Part shown: positions 22,275-33,497 of the stretch, piece after piece | Position numbering within the stretch: position 1 is the first letter of the stretch | Layout: the number at the start of each line of letters is the position of its first letter | From: Diplocarpon mali | Lineage: Eukaryota > Ascomycota > Leotiomycetes > Helotiales > Drepanopezizaceae | Length of the DNA stretch: 64,000 nt | Direction: 5' to 3' | Assembly: GCA_024741835.1 (NCBI GenBank) | Contig: JAENRP010000092.1 | Span: 3,218-67,217, forward strand | The notes under the pieces: generated by a model | Database searches by the model: none | Told to the model about the DNA's origin: nothing | What the model saw: the letters and a program-made list of their open reading frames with translations, nothing else | Translations under genes and position numbers: made by a program

Positions 22275-25200
22275 TTACTTCTTTTCATCAATCACGCCAC
22301 TAACCTCAACAGCCAGATTGATGATTGTCGACACGGTCCACAGCCCGATCAGTCCCCATCCAACCCTCCTGCTCATAACCCACTTGTTGAGTGGGACGAC
22401 TATGAGGAGTCCGACGAGGGTGATCAGCAAGGTGGCGGCGCTGATCAGGAGAGTACCGCTGACTTCGATCTGGTACGGCTTGTACTTGATCTCCTTGTTG
22501 GGATGCTTGGCATGCTTGTGGTTAGCGCCTTTAATGGTCATGTACATCCCGCTCAGCCCAATCCCGAGGAGTATATTAAGCATTGGTCCGCCGAAGCAGG
22601 CTGATAGGGCCATGACGGGATACCCAAGGCGTGCAACTGTGATATCGGCTACCAAGTCGCCTAGGGAGTTGCCGACAGCAAAGATTGTAAGACCTAAAAT
22701 CGCATCTGATATTCCAAGAATGACACCGATGGCTTTGAGCACGCCAACAACTTCATTAGCGATGGTAGATATCCAGGCGATGGCAACGACGAAGCCGAGA
22801 AAGCAAAGGATAAAACGGTATTTAGGCGCTTTTGTTGGCGACGTTGTTAGTACCAGGACTCCAAATGCGATCAGAGATCCGAGTAAAGAGTAGAAACTGA
22901 GTTCGACCAGGAGACGTCCAGTTCCATCACTGTTGGCCCATATGATGATGGCCACGAACAAGGGAGCTGTAAATATCTGAACACAGACAAGCCAACGGTT
23001 CCATTCCTCAGATGCTAGTGTAGTTGGACTAGCTGGTGTGTCACCTGCTACTCGTGACAACGACCTATGCTTAGTGGGCAGTTCTGGCAAGTGCGAGTGG
23101 TCGTGCAGGTTCTCGGCCGAAACAGCGACGGCAGCTGAGTTGTGCCCGCTGTAACCCCGAACGTGTGGTGACCGGGGAGAATATAACTCGGTTGCGCGCC
23201 GATAGCGAATCCATTCAGGTTCATGCTCTAGCGAGGGGCTGTCTGGTGTCAGGGGAGGCACAGCACTGCTGCGTCGCCTAGAAAGGGTCCGTATGGATGA
23301 ATTCCCCTCATCGATGACAACTATTTCTACCTCTTGGTTGTCTTGGGATTCAGACTCAACGACAGGAAGAGTAATTGCCAGAAGAAAAATACTGGGTGCC
23401 GATACTACCCCAACAAACTTATCCCAAACTGACCTTTCTCGCCACGTACAAAGTGTAGGAAACAACGTAGATGCCAACTTGTACGGACTTGGGAAATAGC
23501 GGTAGGGCCACCACCATATCGGCTTTTCCTGATAGTCATGATCATGGCTGTCGTACGCTGATTCAGGTCCCATTTCTGGCTCTGGTAACATGATACTGGG
23601 AGTTTTCGAGCTGAGAGCTGACATTGGCAACGGTGAATCGGTGAAGGCAGGAAATTGGATGGTAGGCGAGAGATTTCGCGAGCGAGAACTGTCTCGAGAC
23701 GAGGCACCGGGAATCTCAAGTCGGGGACGTTCAGCAACTCTAGACCTCATTTCAGCTGAATTATGCTGGGATTCTCCCACAAATTCATGGTCCTTGAAAT
23801 AGTCACCACGAAGGTACTTAGCGCCCGGAAAGACTTCGTCTGGTGGTGCAAGTGTACTACGCTTAGCGTATGAAGGAGCTGGACTGGCATCTCGAGAGCT
23901 TTGGATGGAAGGCGGAGGTGATACGGAGAATGCTGGCGAAGGCGGAGGCCGTGCAGACAAGGGCGCGGAGCTATGAACTGATCCAGGCGCCGGCACTTGA
24001 AGATGCCTTGGGAATGTCGGAGTTGCAGCAACGACGCCAATGTGCGGGATATTGGCTACGCTGAAAGCAGCAGGGTCCGTGTTTTGAGTACTGGCTGCAT
24101 CGTTCATAGACACTGCTCTTGTCCTGGTCAGCACTCCAAGCATCGAGGACTCGGCCTCGTCGGCTACTGGCACAATGCCAGCAGGGGGGGCATTGTCAGA
24201 ATATTGCTCGGGGCGAAGTAAATCGTCCCCAACTGCAGAGCCATCAACTTGGGCTACAAAATTTGTGGTCGGATCGTCAGAATATCGACGGAGATGAATT
24301 GGCATTGCAGGTGATCCTCGAGCTTTTTGCAGCGAGGACAGGACTGATCTGAATTCCAGAGCGCCCACTAAGCTCGGGCGAATTGGAGTGATCGTGTTCC
24401 TTCGAACACCTGCTGGCCTTGCAACTCGCATACTATTCGCCATCTCAGCCGCCAATTGCATCCCTTCTTCACTATCTTCATCGCTCTCGTCAGCTTGCTG
24501 CACACTGAGCAGGGGACTCCTATTGCCGGCCTCCAGAGCGGCAAAGTCTTCGGAGTCTCGATAGCGTCTAGCTCCTGCTGGAGCATCTTCATCGTCATCA
24601 TTGGTTTCTTCCAAGGCCTCGATCTCTTCGTTCGCCATTGCTAGGTACTGCCCACGTGCAGCTACTTCTCTATCGCGGTCTCTTCGGCGTCGTCCAAGGT
24701 ACCAATGCCAAGCTACAACTGTGACCACGTAGAAAACGTAGAAGCCAACCATAACGCAGCTTTCCCATAGATGCAAAGCCCCGTCAGCTAGGAACATAAC
24801 ACTGAAGCTGGCTGCCACTATGAAAAATCCGACATCTCTGACAAAAGTCTTCTTCCCAACCTTGAACTCCCGTACCAATGCCATTGAGCCGGCAACGACG
24901 GCAGTGATGAAACCTGCTGCACCGATCAACTCCCCAACTGCCAGACTTCCACTATGCGAGCTCATTGCTGCGAATGTTGAGAAAACATCCGGGCTTCCAT
25001 TGCCAAATGCCAAGAACGTCACTCCTGCCATGCTCTCACTCATTCCCAAGATGGATGCAATTGTGCTCAGATTGATGCAAAAGAAGTCCGAGGCGGCGAT
25101 GCCGATCGTGGTAAATAGCAGAGCAAGCCATAGTGAAAGAATCGCAAAGGCCACTGGCTGCGCATTCTGTAGATCGCAATAGTAGAGTGATAGGTACGAG

Positions 25201-25580
25201 AAGAGACCTGTTTCTTCGTCCGGGCAATTTGCCTTTATAAAGGCGCATTTGTCTTCGGCATGGCGGACAAGGCGACACTGAGGGGCAAGCAATGATTAGT
25301 CTGAATCCTCAAGTACTCAAAATGTTTCTAGGAATGTAAAGAATTAACCCACCTCCTGATCCCTCTTCACAAGTCTATTGACGTCCAACTCCGCCAGCGC
25401 TCTCCGTTGCGTGGCCCCATAGTGCATACCATAGCGGTATCTCGCGGATTGGTCTGCCACAAGGCTTAGGACTGCCAACAAGGACAAACAAAGTACGGTT
25501 GTGTAAAACGCGCGGAACCGGAACTTCCTGGGCGATCGCAGCTTGCTATTCAGCACCGTCTGCGATGATGATTTTCGCAT
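22275..25580 (-). CDS. Sodium/calcium-type cation exchanger (ECM27 / NCLX-like)
   Basis: Exons 25353-25580 and 22275-25277, joined by a 75-bp phase-0 intron (GTGGGT...CCTCAG), give 1,076 residues. It is a member of the Ca2+:cation antiporter superfamily that exchanges Ca2+ against Na+, K+ or H+ across an intracellular or plasma membrane. Residues about 25-43 form the first hydrophobic segment. A short Cys-rich region follows (CRLVRHAEDKCAF...LYYCD), as in NCLX/Ecm27. The alpha-1 repeat has GNGSPD at about 168 and the alpha-2 repeat has GNSLGD at about 945 followed by ACFGGPMLNILLG. These paired Asn/Asp motifs form the ion path. Between them lies a very long Ser-rich cytosolic loop (about 300-740) with several SP sites, presumably regulatory. 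It is divergently transcribed from the condensin gene; 559 bp separate the two starts. Confidence 0.94.
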
Positions 25581-26139
25581 GTTCCAGGAGCATGGCCTGC
25601 TGGAAAGGATAGCTGAGGTTATGTTCCACGAAGCCTGCGATCATGTATTTGAACAAGATTGTAGAGTGTAAGGAGATGGAAAAGTGGGAAAGTGCCGAGT
25701 AGTGATGCGACGTCAACGCCCACCAACCAAGACTTGATTGAACAGCAGACTAACATAAGATATTGACAGTGCTTCCCTCGGAATTGGCCCACTGGAGAGG
25801 CGAATACGTCATCAAAGTGGGAACAGGGACTGTTAGAAATGTACACAATCGAGTAGAATAGGAAGTTGATTAATTATTCGGCCAATAAATCATAACATTT
25901 CTTTCTGCAACGGGGGTATCAAGTGGAACATGCTGAAATGAAACTAGGTCGTACCTCGGGGGAAATAAGGAAGTCTAGCCACACAGCCATAATACTGCCA
26001 CAAGCAGCCACAAGCAGCCACTACGGCAGCCAAAATCTCTCGTTGCTTCGCGCGGCTAGCTGTAAACAAATCGCGTCTGAAGGTCAACAACTCATCTGCC
26101 TTGTCAACGACTACAACAGCACCTACGATACGACTAAAG
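25581..26139. promoter_or_regulatory. Shared divergent promoter region of exchanger and condensin gene
   Basis: 559 bp between two divergent start codons. It contains two copies of CAAGCAGCCA in tandem (about 25999-26020). No other gene is visible. Assignment as a bidirectional promoter follows only from the layout. Confidence 0.5.
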
Positions 26140-29100
26140 ATGCCTCGAGTTGCGCAAAACCCACGAGGAGCTAGCCATGGCCGAGCCGCCTCGGGCTCGA
26201 TCGCTGCCTCTCCATTCAAATCGCCTATCAAGTACGATTTCCTTGCGTGTCCGAATACCAGTCCTAACGTGAATCTGCTGTAGGATTCCTCTCAACGACG
26301 ATGCGCAAGAGAAGGCAAAACGGCTACAATCGCGGCACGCGCTACATGGCATACAGATGAACCAGATCAAGGCAGCGGCGTCCCCTATGCGCAAGCTCGC
26401 GAATTTTGAGCGGGCAGGGAGTTCTTCTCCTACTTCGAGCTCGAAAACGCCGCGCCGCACGCTGGGAAAGGGGAATGATCTCGAAGGAGGTGTTATGATG
26501 GTCGGTGGAGCAGCTGTTACACCAATGAAGCGTGTGCCGTTGCTTGCCAATTTCGAGGAGTGGATGAAGATGGCTACGGACAACAAGATCAATGCAGCTA
26601 ATTCCTGGAACTTTGCGCTGATTGACTATTTCCATGACATGTCATTACTCAAGGAGGGCGACGGAGTTAACTTCCAAAAAGCCAGTTGTACACTGGACGG
26701 TTGCGTTAAAATTTATACCAGCAGAGTCGACAGTGTGGCCACGGAAACCGGCAAACTTCTCAGCGGCTTGGCGGATAGTGGAAATAGCAAGAAGAAGAAG
26801 GACGAACCCGAGGAAGGAGAAGAAAGCGAAGAAGAGGTAGAGGATGAGGATGGAGTTGTTAGGAAGAAGCCGAAGAAGCGGGTGAGTTCAGTTCTTCTTA
26901 CATTGGTATGATTTGGGTTTCTTGTATGATGCTCGTGCTATCGCAACATCTTTGACAGTGTCGGATGAAGAGGATGGGAATATTGCAAGCGCGGTTTTTC
27001 CTTTGCCTAGACTGCATTCTGTTCCAGCGTTGCTTTCGAGTAAATGAGGACTGAATATGCTCGCCATCTGCGTTTTGGTTTGGCGAAAATTTCCAAGTGA
27101 TTAAAGAGCCTGGCCACTCTGAGTATCTGCACTACCTAAATCGATAGCGATCTGTAGCTGGATAGCTTGATGGCGACTTGGAATGAAAATAGACTGAGGG
27201 AATCTAGTCATCGCGTCTGCTCTACCATACACAAATTTCAGATTGGCAGACTCGTAGTTTGGTGGGTAACCACCAGCGAATACCTGCTGTTCTATATTTT
27301 TGTCTTCTTTTTTTGCTCTTGAAAATAGCGGGTTTCTTCAGATTTGCCACTTGCTTTGTTTCACAGATGAACAATTCACGCTCAGGACCTGACAGACATC
27401 GGCTGCGTTCTGGGCCTACTGCCTTTCACTTGTCCTGTTCTGCATTCTTCCGTGTGGTGGGTGGGCATAATTTACGGTGCGGTCGGGTAGTATGGCCATC
27501 CGAGCCTGCATCGGTCAGGGCTACTTGACACGCCGACATGAACTTGAATAAGACCTGGGCCCGTACCTAGCAATAGTAACATCTTTGATGGTCTATCAGT
27601 CATGATTTCCGCTTGCCAGCTCACATAGCGCGGGAGATCGCGGTTCGACTCCCCGTAAGTGGTGCCTTCCAGTGATATATAAGAGGAACCCTAGCCTCAT
27701 GCTAGGTCAGAGAGTTTCTCTTCTGTTCATGTCACTAAGCGTAGCTCAAATACATATTTCTCGTACCCTTTATTTTTTTCGGGCCCGTTCCTTTAGACAT
27801 CAAAAGTGTACTTTATGACATGCGCGGTTTGTTCTGTGATACCGAGTCAATTTTCCCCGTTTTCATATTATATCCGTGCTAGACCAAGACCCACTTCTGG
27901 CGGCCTTTCGTCACATGCCGTATTCACCCTACTAAATTGACACCAGGCACAACGCTCATCTGAAGCAACGTTGGCAAGTTCCTTCGCGGCTCTAAAATTA
28001 AAGAAATTCGAACTCGAATTTTCGGTTGATCCTCTTTTCAAAAAAGCCTCGGCAGATTTCGATGAAGGAGGCGCAAAAGGATTACTTCTGAACCATTTGG
28101 CAATCGACTCTCAAGGTCGCATTGTTTTCGATAGCAGTGATGACGCTGCTGATGCATCCGGCGAGGGTCAGGGAAGAAGACGAAAGGGAGATATTGCCGA
28201 GGAGGAGGAGGAAATAGAACCCGACTCGATGGCTGAAACGACTGCAGAAGATTTGGAAGACGACGAGGAAGATGTCGAAATCGATATCGGAACTCTCGGT
28301 GCAATATTCTTTCCAAACCTTGAGATTCTAGATGAGCAGGATTTATGTCCGTCACTGAAAAATTTTGACCTTGGGAATCCTTCTGGCTCAATGGACATTC
28401 CTTTTTTGAAAGCACCCGAAGACTGGCGACAGGATAAAGACAAGCCTGGAGAGAGTGGAGCTGTTGGTGACAAGTCAGGAATCTTCCTTGATGATGACAA
28501 CCCAGTCGGTTTTTCAGACGACGATGGATTTCTCGGAAGCTTCGATGTTCCCGCTGATACCGGATTTGGAGAAGGCGGGGAGGCATGGGCTCGTGATGCC
28601 GCCATTGAAACACGCATGATGGTTCATGATGGAGGCTTCGATGACGATATGGGTGGCGGCGACGGTGAAGATGGAGATGGCGCGGGAGGAGGGGCTTTTG
28701 ATCCAGAAACTGGGGAGTACGTTAATTGCATGGAGCATGGTGCAAAGATTCAGGGTGGCCATAACGATATCTTGAGCTACTTCGACGAGGCATTGCAGAA
28801 GAACTGGGCTGGTCCTGAGCATTGGAGAATCCGAAAAATCAAGGACCTCAACAAGCCAGCTTCAGCTCCCAAGACGCGAAAGGAGAAAGAGCCTTTCGAA
28901 ATCGACTTTTTATCTCCCCTCACTGCTGGCCTGGCAGAAAGCATCTATACCCCGGCATCGTCAAACAACGTCATTTCTCTCCCCAAGAAAGACTGGAAGT
29001 CCAAGACCCGAAATTTGCTTCCAGACGATAAGCACTTCAACTCCAAGCAACTTCTACGTCTATTCCTCAAGCCCAAAGCTCGCATGGGTAGTCGCAGATC

Positions 29101-29883
29101 TGGTCTCAGCATGAAGACTCACAATTTTGGCCAACGCAAAGAAGAAGAGGCACCCGAAGGCGAGATGGACGAAGCTTTCTGGGCGCAAAATCAAGGCCTT
29201 GCTGGAGCTGACGATGCACCAATTCAAGGCGACTACGACGCGAACTTTTTCCAGGATGACGGGCTACCTATGCCAGGCGGAATGGCCGAAGAAGATGACA
29301 TCGAGTTTGCCGATGCTCGAGACCACTTCTCACCAGGTGCTGTTGAACGTGGAGAGAATGGAATTGCAGGTATCAACAGTATAATAAACGGCGGTACGGC
29401 CCAGCTTCCAGAAGGCGAGGAAGGAGCTTTTGGGACGCAACTCGTTACGCAGAGTCGGAGAATGAGACCTGAATACGTGCAGTATGCTCGTGTTGCAAAG
29501 AAAGTTGATGTCCGAAGACTGAAAGAAGAATTATGGAAGGGAATGGGAATTGATGCTCTTCCTCTTGTACGGTACCTACCAATGATAGCAAGGTCTCTTC
29601 TAACGTTTTCTAGAATGTGCCAACCCAAACACCCGGCAGATTACCCACGCCTCAACCAGAACCAAAAAAAGGAGAAGACGGCAGTCTGAAATTCACATCT
29701 GTGATGCGGAACCTGCAGAGCGTCTACCCCAGACAAGTCATGAACGATATCTCTACAAGTTATTGTTTTATTTGCTTGCTGCATTTGGCTAATGAGAAGG
29801 GCTTGGTGATTGAGAAGCAAGAGGGTCTCATGGAGTTGGATATTAGGAAGGATCAGACCGCAGAGATTACTGTTGGTGGCTAG
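26140..29883 (+). CDS. BRN1: Condensin complex subunit 2 (Barren / BRN1 kleisin)
   Basis: Four exons: 26140-26231, 26284-26881, 27947-29566 and 29614-29883. They splice in frame to 859 residues, a normal length for fungal Brn1/Cnd2. The protein is the kleisin that bridges the SMC2 and SMC4 heads and recruits the HEAT-repeat subunits for mitotic chromosome compaction. Visible Barren landmarks are IPLNDDAQEKAKRLQSRHAL after intron 1; the helix NSWNFALIDYFHDMSLL; an acidic tract (about residues 205-222); a SFAALKLKKFELEFSVDPLF block after intron 2; EYVNCMEHGAKIQGGH; and the C-terminal winged-helix part containing SYCFICLLHLANEKGL. Intron 2 is 1,065 bp, about twenty times the usual size here, yet its boundaries (CGG/GTGAGT and CACCAG/GCA) join a conserved protein block exactly. 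The start is the first in-frame ATG. Introns 1 and 3 are 52 and 47 bp. Confidence 0.95.
26882..27946 (+). other. Unusually long (1,065-bp) intron 2 of the condensin gene
   Basis: Donor GTGAGT and acceptor CACCAG flank 1,065 bp that encode no recognisable protein. The segment includes the tRNA-like sequence at 27581-27662, a TATATAAG box and a CCTAGC/GCTAGG hairpin at 27690-27706. The simplest reading is that a repeat or retroelement inserted into an ordinary short intron. Its open frame 27259-27528 is motif-free. Confidence 0.7.
27581..27662 (+). pseudogene. tRNA-like sequence with intact B box inside condensin intron (SINE-head candidate)
   Basis: The segment has a D-arm-like TGATGGTCTATCAGT, a GATTTCCGC/GCGCGGGA pair resembling an anticodon arm, and a perfect polymerase III B box GGTTCGACTCC (27642-27652). 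The layout resembles a tRNA-Asp, but the anticodon loop region carries about 10 extra bases (GCTCACATAG). The 3' acceptor strand also does not pair with the 5' strand, so it is not a functional tRNA. A 5' tRNA-like head followed by unrelated sequence is the structure of fungal SINEs. No A/T tail or target duplication was established. Confidence 0.45.
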
Positions 29884-30315
29884 CAGGAGTCATAGTTTTG
29901 CTTTGACGTTTCGGGAATACTACATATACGCTGAATGAATATTAATGCATTTCAATTACATATCGAGTTTGAAAAAGTGAAGACAATTTTCATGTTATTT
30001 ACTAGAAACCTTCGATTGGACTCGCTTGTGGTGCGCGAGTGGACATGTCATGGGGTTGATAGATTCGATGTCGTGCAGTTACGAATTCCAATCAAGCGGC
30101 CGACTGTGACTGCTACACATATTTCTCCTATGATCTCATAGATTCGCAGGACCTCTGGAATCGATCTATCTTTGTTGAAATATCTCTACCACACGTGACC
30201 AACGAGGCTGATATCTTGGCGGCACGATCGATATTATGTCAGGCTCTGACAACCCAAGCTCGATCCAAAAATTACAACCTCCTTGTATGTCGAGATTCCA
30301 AATTTGATCGCAATA
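29884..30315. other. Gap between condensin and THOC5 genes
   Basis: 432 bp containing the 3' region of one gene and the promoter of the next, both on the plus strand. The sequence is AT-richer than the exons. Nothing else is visible. Confidence 0.5.
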
Positions 30316-31053
30316 ATGACACCCAAAGAAATTGTAACAGATCCCAGCCTCCAGCTCGCTCTCTCTGCCTCAGCTGACGCGCAAGCCGCCGCCGTCACGC
30401 TCCTCGACTTCGTCTCCTCCGCCCCCTCAACCTCGTCTACGTCCCATGAATTCCAAATTCAAGTCTCCAAGCAACGAAAACTCCTTCTGGCCTACCTCGC
30501 GCAGCTCCGCGGCTTGCACAGAGATGCACACCTCAGTGCGAGGGAGACGAAGGCTGTGACCGCCGAGGCGCGCCAGGAGGTTGACAAGCTGCATTTGCAG
30601 CTGCAGAATCTGTATTATGAGCAGAGACACTTGCAGGGCGAGATTGAGGCTTGCGAATCTTATGAGTGTGTTCCCAGTTCTTATTTATGTGCGCAAGATC
30701 CGTTATCTATAGTTTCTGGGGCTAAAGATCTATGCAGTCACAAATATCTTGCCCTCCCCCTCATCCCCGTCGAGGAGTTTATTGCTCAGTTTCCCCAGTA
30801 TGCAGACGCAGATGAGGTCGCACTCATGACTGCGCGTATCGAACACGAGTATGCGGAGCGGCAAGAGCTGGAGTCTCAGAGGAAGGCGATGCTGGTGAAG
30901 AAGCAGATGCTAACGGCCGCGAATACCAAGCGCAAGGATCAACTGGCGAATCTAGATAAGGATTTAGAGAAATTTATTGATGCTGCGAAGCCGATTCAGA
31001 ATACTTTTGGTCAGTTTGGTCCCTTCCTGCATGCAGTTCAGGTGCCTTTGTGA
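30316..31053 (+). CDS. THO complex subunit 5 family (Fms-interacting protein domain)
   Basis: Exons 30316-30665 and 30738-31053 give 221 residues. THOC5-type proteins belong to the THO/TREX complex coupling transcription to mRNA export. Landmarks are an N-terminal helix (SLQLALSASADAQAAAVTLL), coiled-coil helices around KQRKLLLAYLAQLRGLHRDA and EVDKLHLQLQNLYYEQRHLQ, then ACESYDHKYLALPLIPVEEF. That last block is the family's best conserved stretch and is created exactly by removing the 72-bp intron (GTGTGT...TGCAG). The C-terminal half is again coiled coil (ARIEHEYAERQELESQRKAM). The intron length is a multiple of three and has no stop, so an unspliced reading stays open with 24 extra residues. 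ATG 30316 is the first in-frame ATG. The protein is short, as is usual for the fungal version. Confidence 0.9.
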   Translation: MTPKEIVTDPSLQLALSASADAQAAAVTLLDFVSSAPSTSSTSHEFQIQVSKQRKLLLAYLAQLRGLHRDAHLSARETKAVTAEARQEVDKLHLQLQNLYYEQRHLQGEIEACESYECVPSSYLCAQDPLSIVSGAKDLCSHKYLALPLIPVEEFIAQFPQYADADEVALMTARIEHEYAERQELESQRKAMLVKKQMLTAANTKRKDQLANLDKDLEKFIDAAKPIQNTFGQFGPFLHAVQVPL

Positions 31054-32190
31054 CATCCTAGAGCTTCGACCTATGTTTTGACACCGGTATTGCTCCTCGA
31101 TATATATTACCGGCCACTGACTACGGTTTCGGGTTTAGAAAAGGTCGTTTAAGTGATATCAGGGTGCTGATAACCTCGGTTTCGAAAAACTTCGTGGAAA
31201 GTTCTGGCAAAGAGCTCATGGAGACATAGGCTCACACCAACGGATGGCTTTTGCCGCTATGATCTTCTGGAATTTCCGGCATAAAAGTCTGACCTTCTAT
31301 TGCAATGGCCCTTCATCCCCCGCGCGGCTGGATTTACAGCAGTGGAGTACGACATATTTGTAATATGACAATGCGGCTTGAGGACATTTCAAGTCAAAGG
31401 ATGTGTGTGGGGAATGGACTTTGGCACAATCATACAGCAAGGCCCCACGAGACCTGTATTTAATATTTGACAGAAAGTCGGTGCAGTCCATGACCAAGCC
31501 TTTGTTAACTTCAACCATTTTTGATTGGGAGTTTTTGACTCGATGCTTAAGGCTCCGCCACTATCTTAGGCACGCAATATGCCGCCCGATGACATTTCGG
31601 CTCTTCAAACTCTGATGGCGCCTTTTGAAAGATGGCGTGAATCCAGACTACATCTTAGCGGCTTGCAATTACTAGTATATTCTCCTTGCAAGAATCGATT
31701 GCTCTCCCTTCCAAACGAACGAGATCATTCAATTCAAGGCTTATTCTAAGTGTGTTCTAGTGCTGCGGTCGCTAGATATTCCCACGCACCCCATTGGGCG
31801 CACTCAGGCCCAGCACGAGCGAGTCACCCCCACCCCTTACCTTGACTATGGCGCACGGGAATGGCCGATTGCAGCCTTGTGGTATAACGGGCTTGCAGAT
31901 GTCGCCATGACGGGCTCGCTTAGCATTAGGGGCAAACAAAGAGCAGCATACTCACCCAAGACCATCTGGTCAGGGTCAGAGCCAGAGCAAGAGCCAGAAC
32001 AAAGAACAGCATTCTTTGACGGCCTCGCCATGCAAGATATGGGTGGAGTTGCTAGCTCCCAGTATCTTTGCATCTCTAAATTTTTGCACCAGACAACCGT
32101 TTTGCGGTTTCATAAATATTCGTCTTCTGACTTCCTCATCAGAAACCTTGATATTTACTCCAAAAAACTCGTTCAATATTGGTTGCCGAA
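31054..32190. other. Gene-free stretch
   Basis: About 1.1 kb. The open frame 31760-32212 (+) overlaps the promoter and start of the next gene and shows no domain. No RNA gene is recognised. Confidence 0.45.
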
Positions 32191-33497
32191 ATGTTCCTCT
32201 TCCTCAAAATAGGGCTTTGTTCTGTGATACCAGCCTTGGTGCTTGGGCAAGCAAGGCCGTCACCGTCCTCGACTTCGAGTGCCGCTGTGGCCACCCATAG
32301 TGTTAATGTTGGCGCTGTAGGTGCTCGACAGCTCGCTGCGAGAGGATATGCTAACGAGGGATGTAGACCGGGCATCACTTCACTCCCGACAGCCTGACAG
32401 CCAATATCGGGGACATAGTTGGTGAGATTCCAGTTTCAAATGCCCAAGGAAAGCCTTGCTGACAATCAAGAATTTCGATTCTACCCTCTCAACCACTCGG
32501 TCGCTCGAGCCGAATACAAATATCCATGCATACCCTACGAACTTACCGATGTCGGGAAACAAGGTTTCTGGAGCGGGTTCGAGCCCATCAACGTCGTGCT
32601 GTCCAACGTGAGCCTCTATCCCATCCGTTCGAACAAGGTACTGAAGCGATACACTGCAGCCTCCAATATTCAGCCTCTTGATCAATGACACAGACCCGAT
32701 ATTCTACTACTGCTCTGCGTCAGGCGCCTGTGAGGATGGAATGGTAGGAGTAATAAACCCAAACGCAACCCGCACTTTCGACGTCCAATTAGCGTACGCA
32801 CGCAACGCATCAATAGCCTTCAGTCCCGGCGAAGGATTCCCTCCCGAAACGAAGTCCGCCTCTCCCTCTGCCACATCTTCAACAAATCCTCCGGGTCAAA
32901 CCACCACGGCTCCTGTAACAGCTTCAACCTCTCATCCTGCACTTTCAACTGGCGCTATAGCAGGAATAGCCATCGGCGGCGCAGCCGTCCTCCTTCTGGG
33001 AGGTGCTCTGGTCTATCTCTGTGTTCGCCAACTTACTCTTGGCGAGATGCTCCGACGCAATCAACATCGCCTCCCACTGCCGTCGTACGCCCCGGATCCG
33101 GGCCACATGTCAATGGCCTCCTCCGCCGCGTACACAAAGTCCCCGCACGTAGACGGTCGCTACTCGACGCAAGGGTACGAGGACGAGTCTTACCGCTCCC
33201 GTAGCCCCCCGATGGATGAAGGGAAGGAGATTCTGCCTCTCTTTGCGCCGCGGGCGGCGAGTCCAGCCCGCGCGGGAAATCAGTTCGTGGGGAGGTCGGC
33301 TACGTCAAGTCCCGGCAGAAATAAGCTGAATCCTGTTGGGTTGGTTGACGAGCCGATGTATGAACCGGTTGCGAGTGGAGATAGGTTAGTTCCAGAGCTC
33401 TTGTGCTCTCTGTATACTGCATACTTATGTTTGCAGAAGCGTTCAAAGATCGAATTCGCGAATTGGACCTCATGAGCTAGGGGTGGAGAATGAATGA
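32191..33497 (+). CDS. Secreted/membrane cupredoxin-like domain protein
   Basis: Five exons (32191-32316, 32367-32421, 32471-32607, 32660-33384, 33437-33497) splice to 367 residues. Layout: signal peptide (about 1-20, MFLFLKIGLCSVIPALVLGQA), a Ser/Thr linker, a cupredoxin-like beta domain (about 38-150), a Ser/Thr/Pro stalk, one membrane span (GAIAGIAIGGAAVLLLGGALVYLCV, about 205-229) and a cytosolic Ser-rich tail ending IGPHELGVENE. Blue-copper-type landmarks are FTPDSLTANIGDIVEF, then FYPLNHSVARAEY, then DPIFYYCSASGAC with GMVGVINP. A His-Cys pair is present, but the full copper ligand set cannot be confirmed by eye. The family is common in filamentous ascomycetes as extracellular serine-rich proteins; its function is not established. 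All splice sites were chosen because each join restores a conserved block, and introns 1 and 2 carry GCTAAC and GCTGAC branch sites. Confidence 0.85.

Noticed and set aside
27581..27662. Functional tRNA gene
   Set aside because: Acceptor strands do not pair and the anticodon arm carries about 10 extra bases; only the B box is intact.
31760..32212. 150-residue plus-strand open frame
   Set aside because: Overlaps the start of the cupredoxin-like gene in another frame and has no motif.
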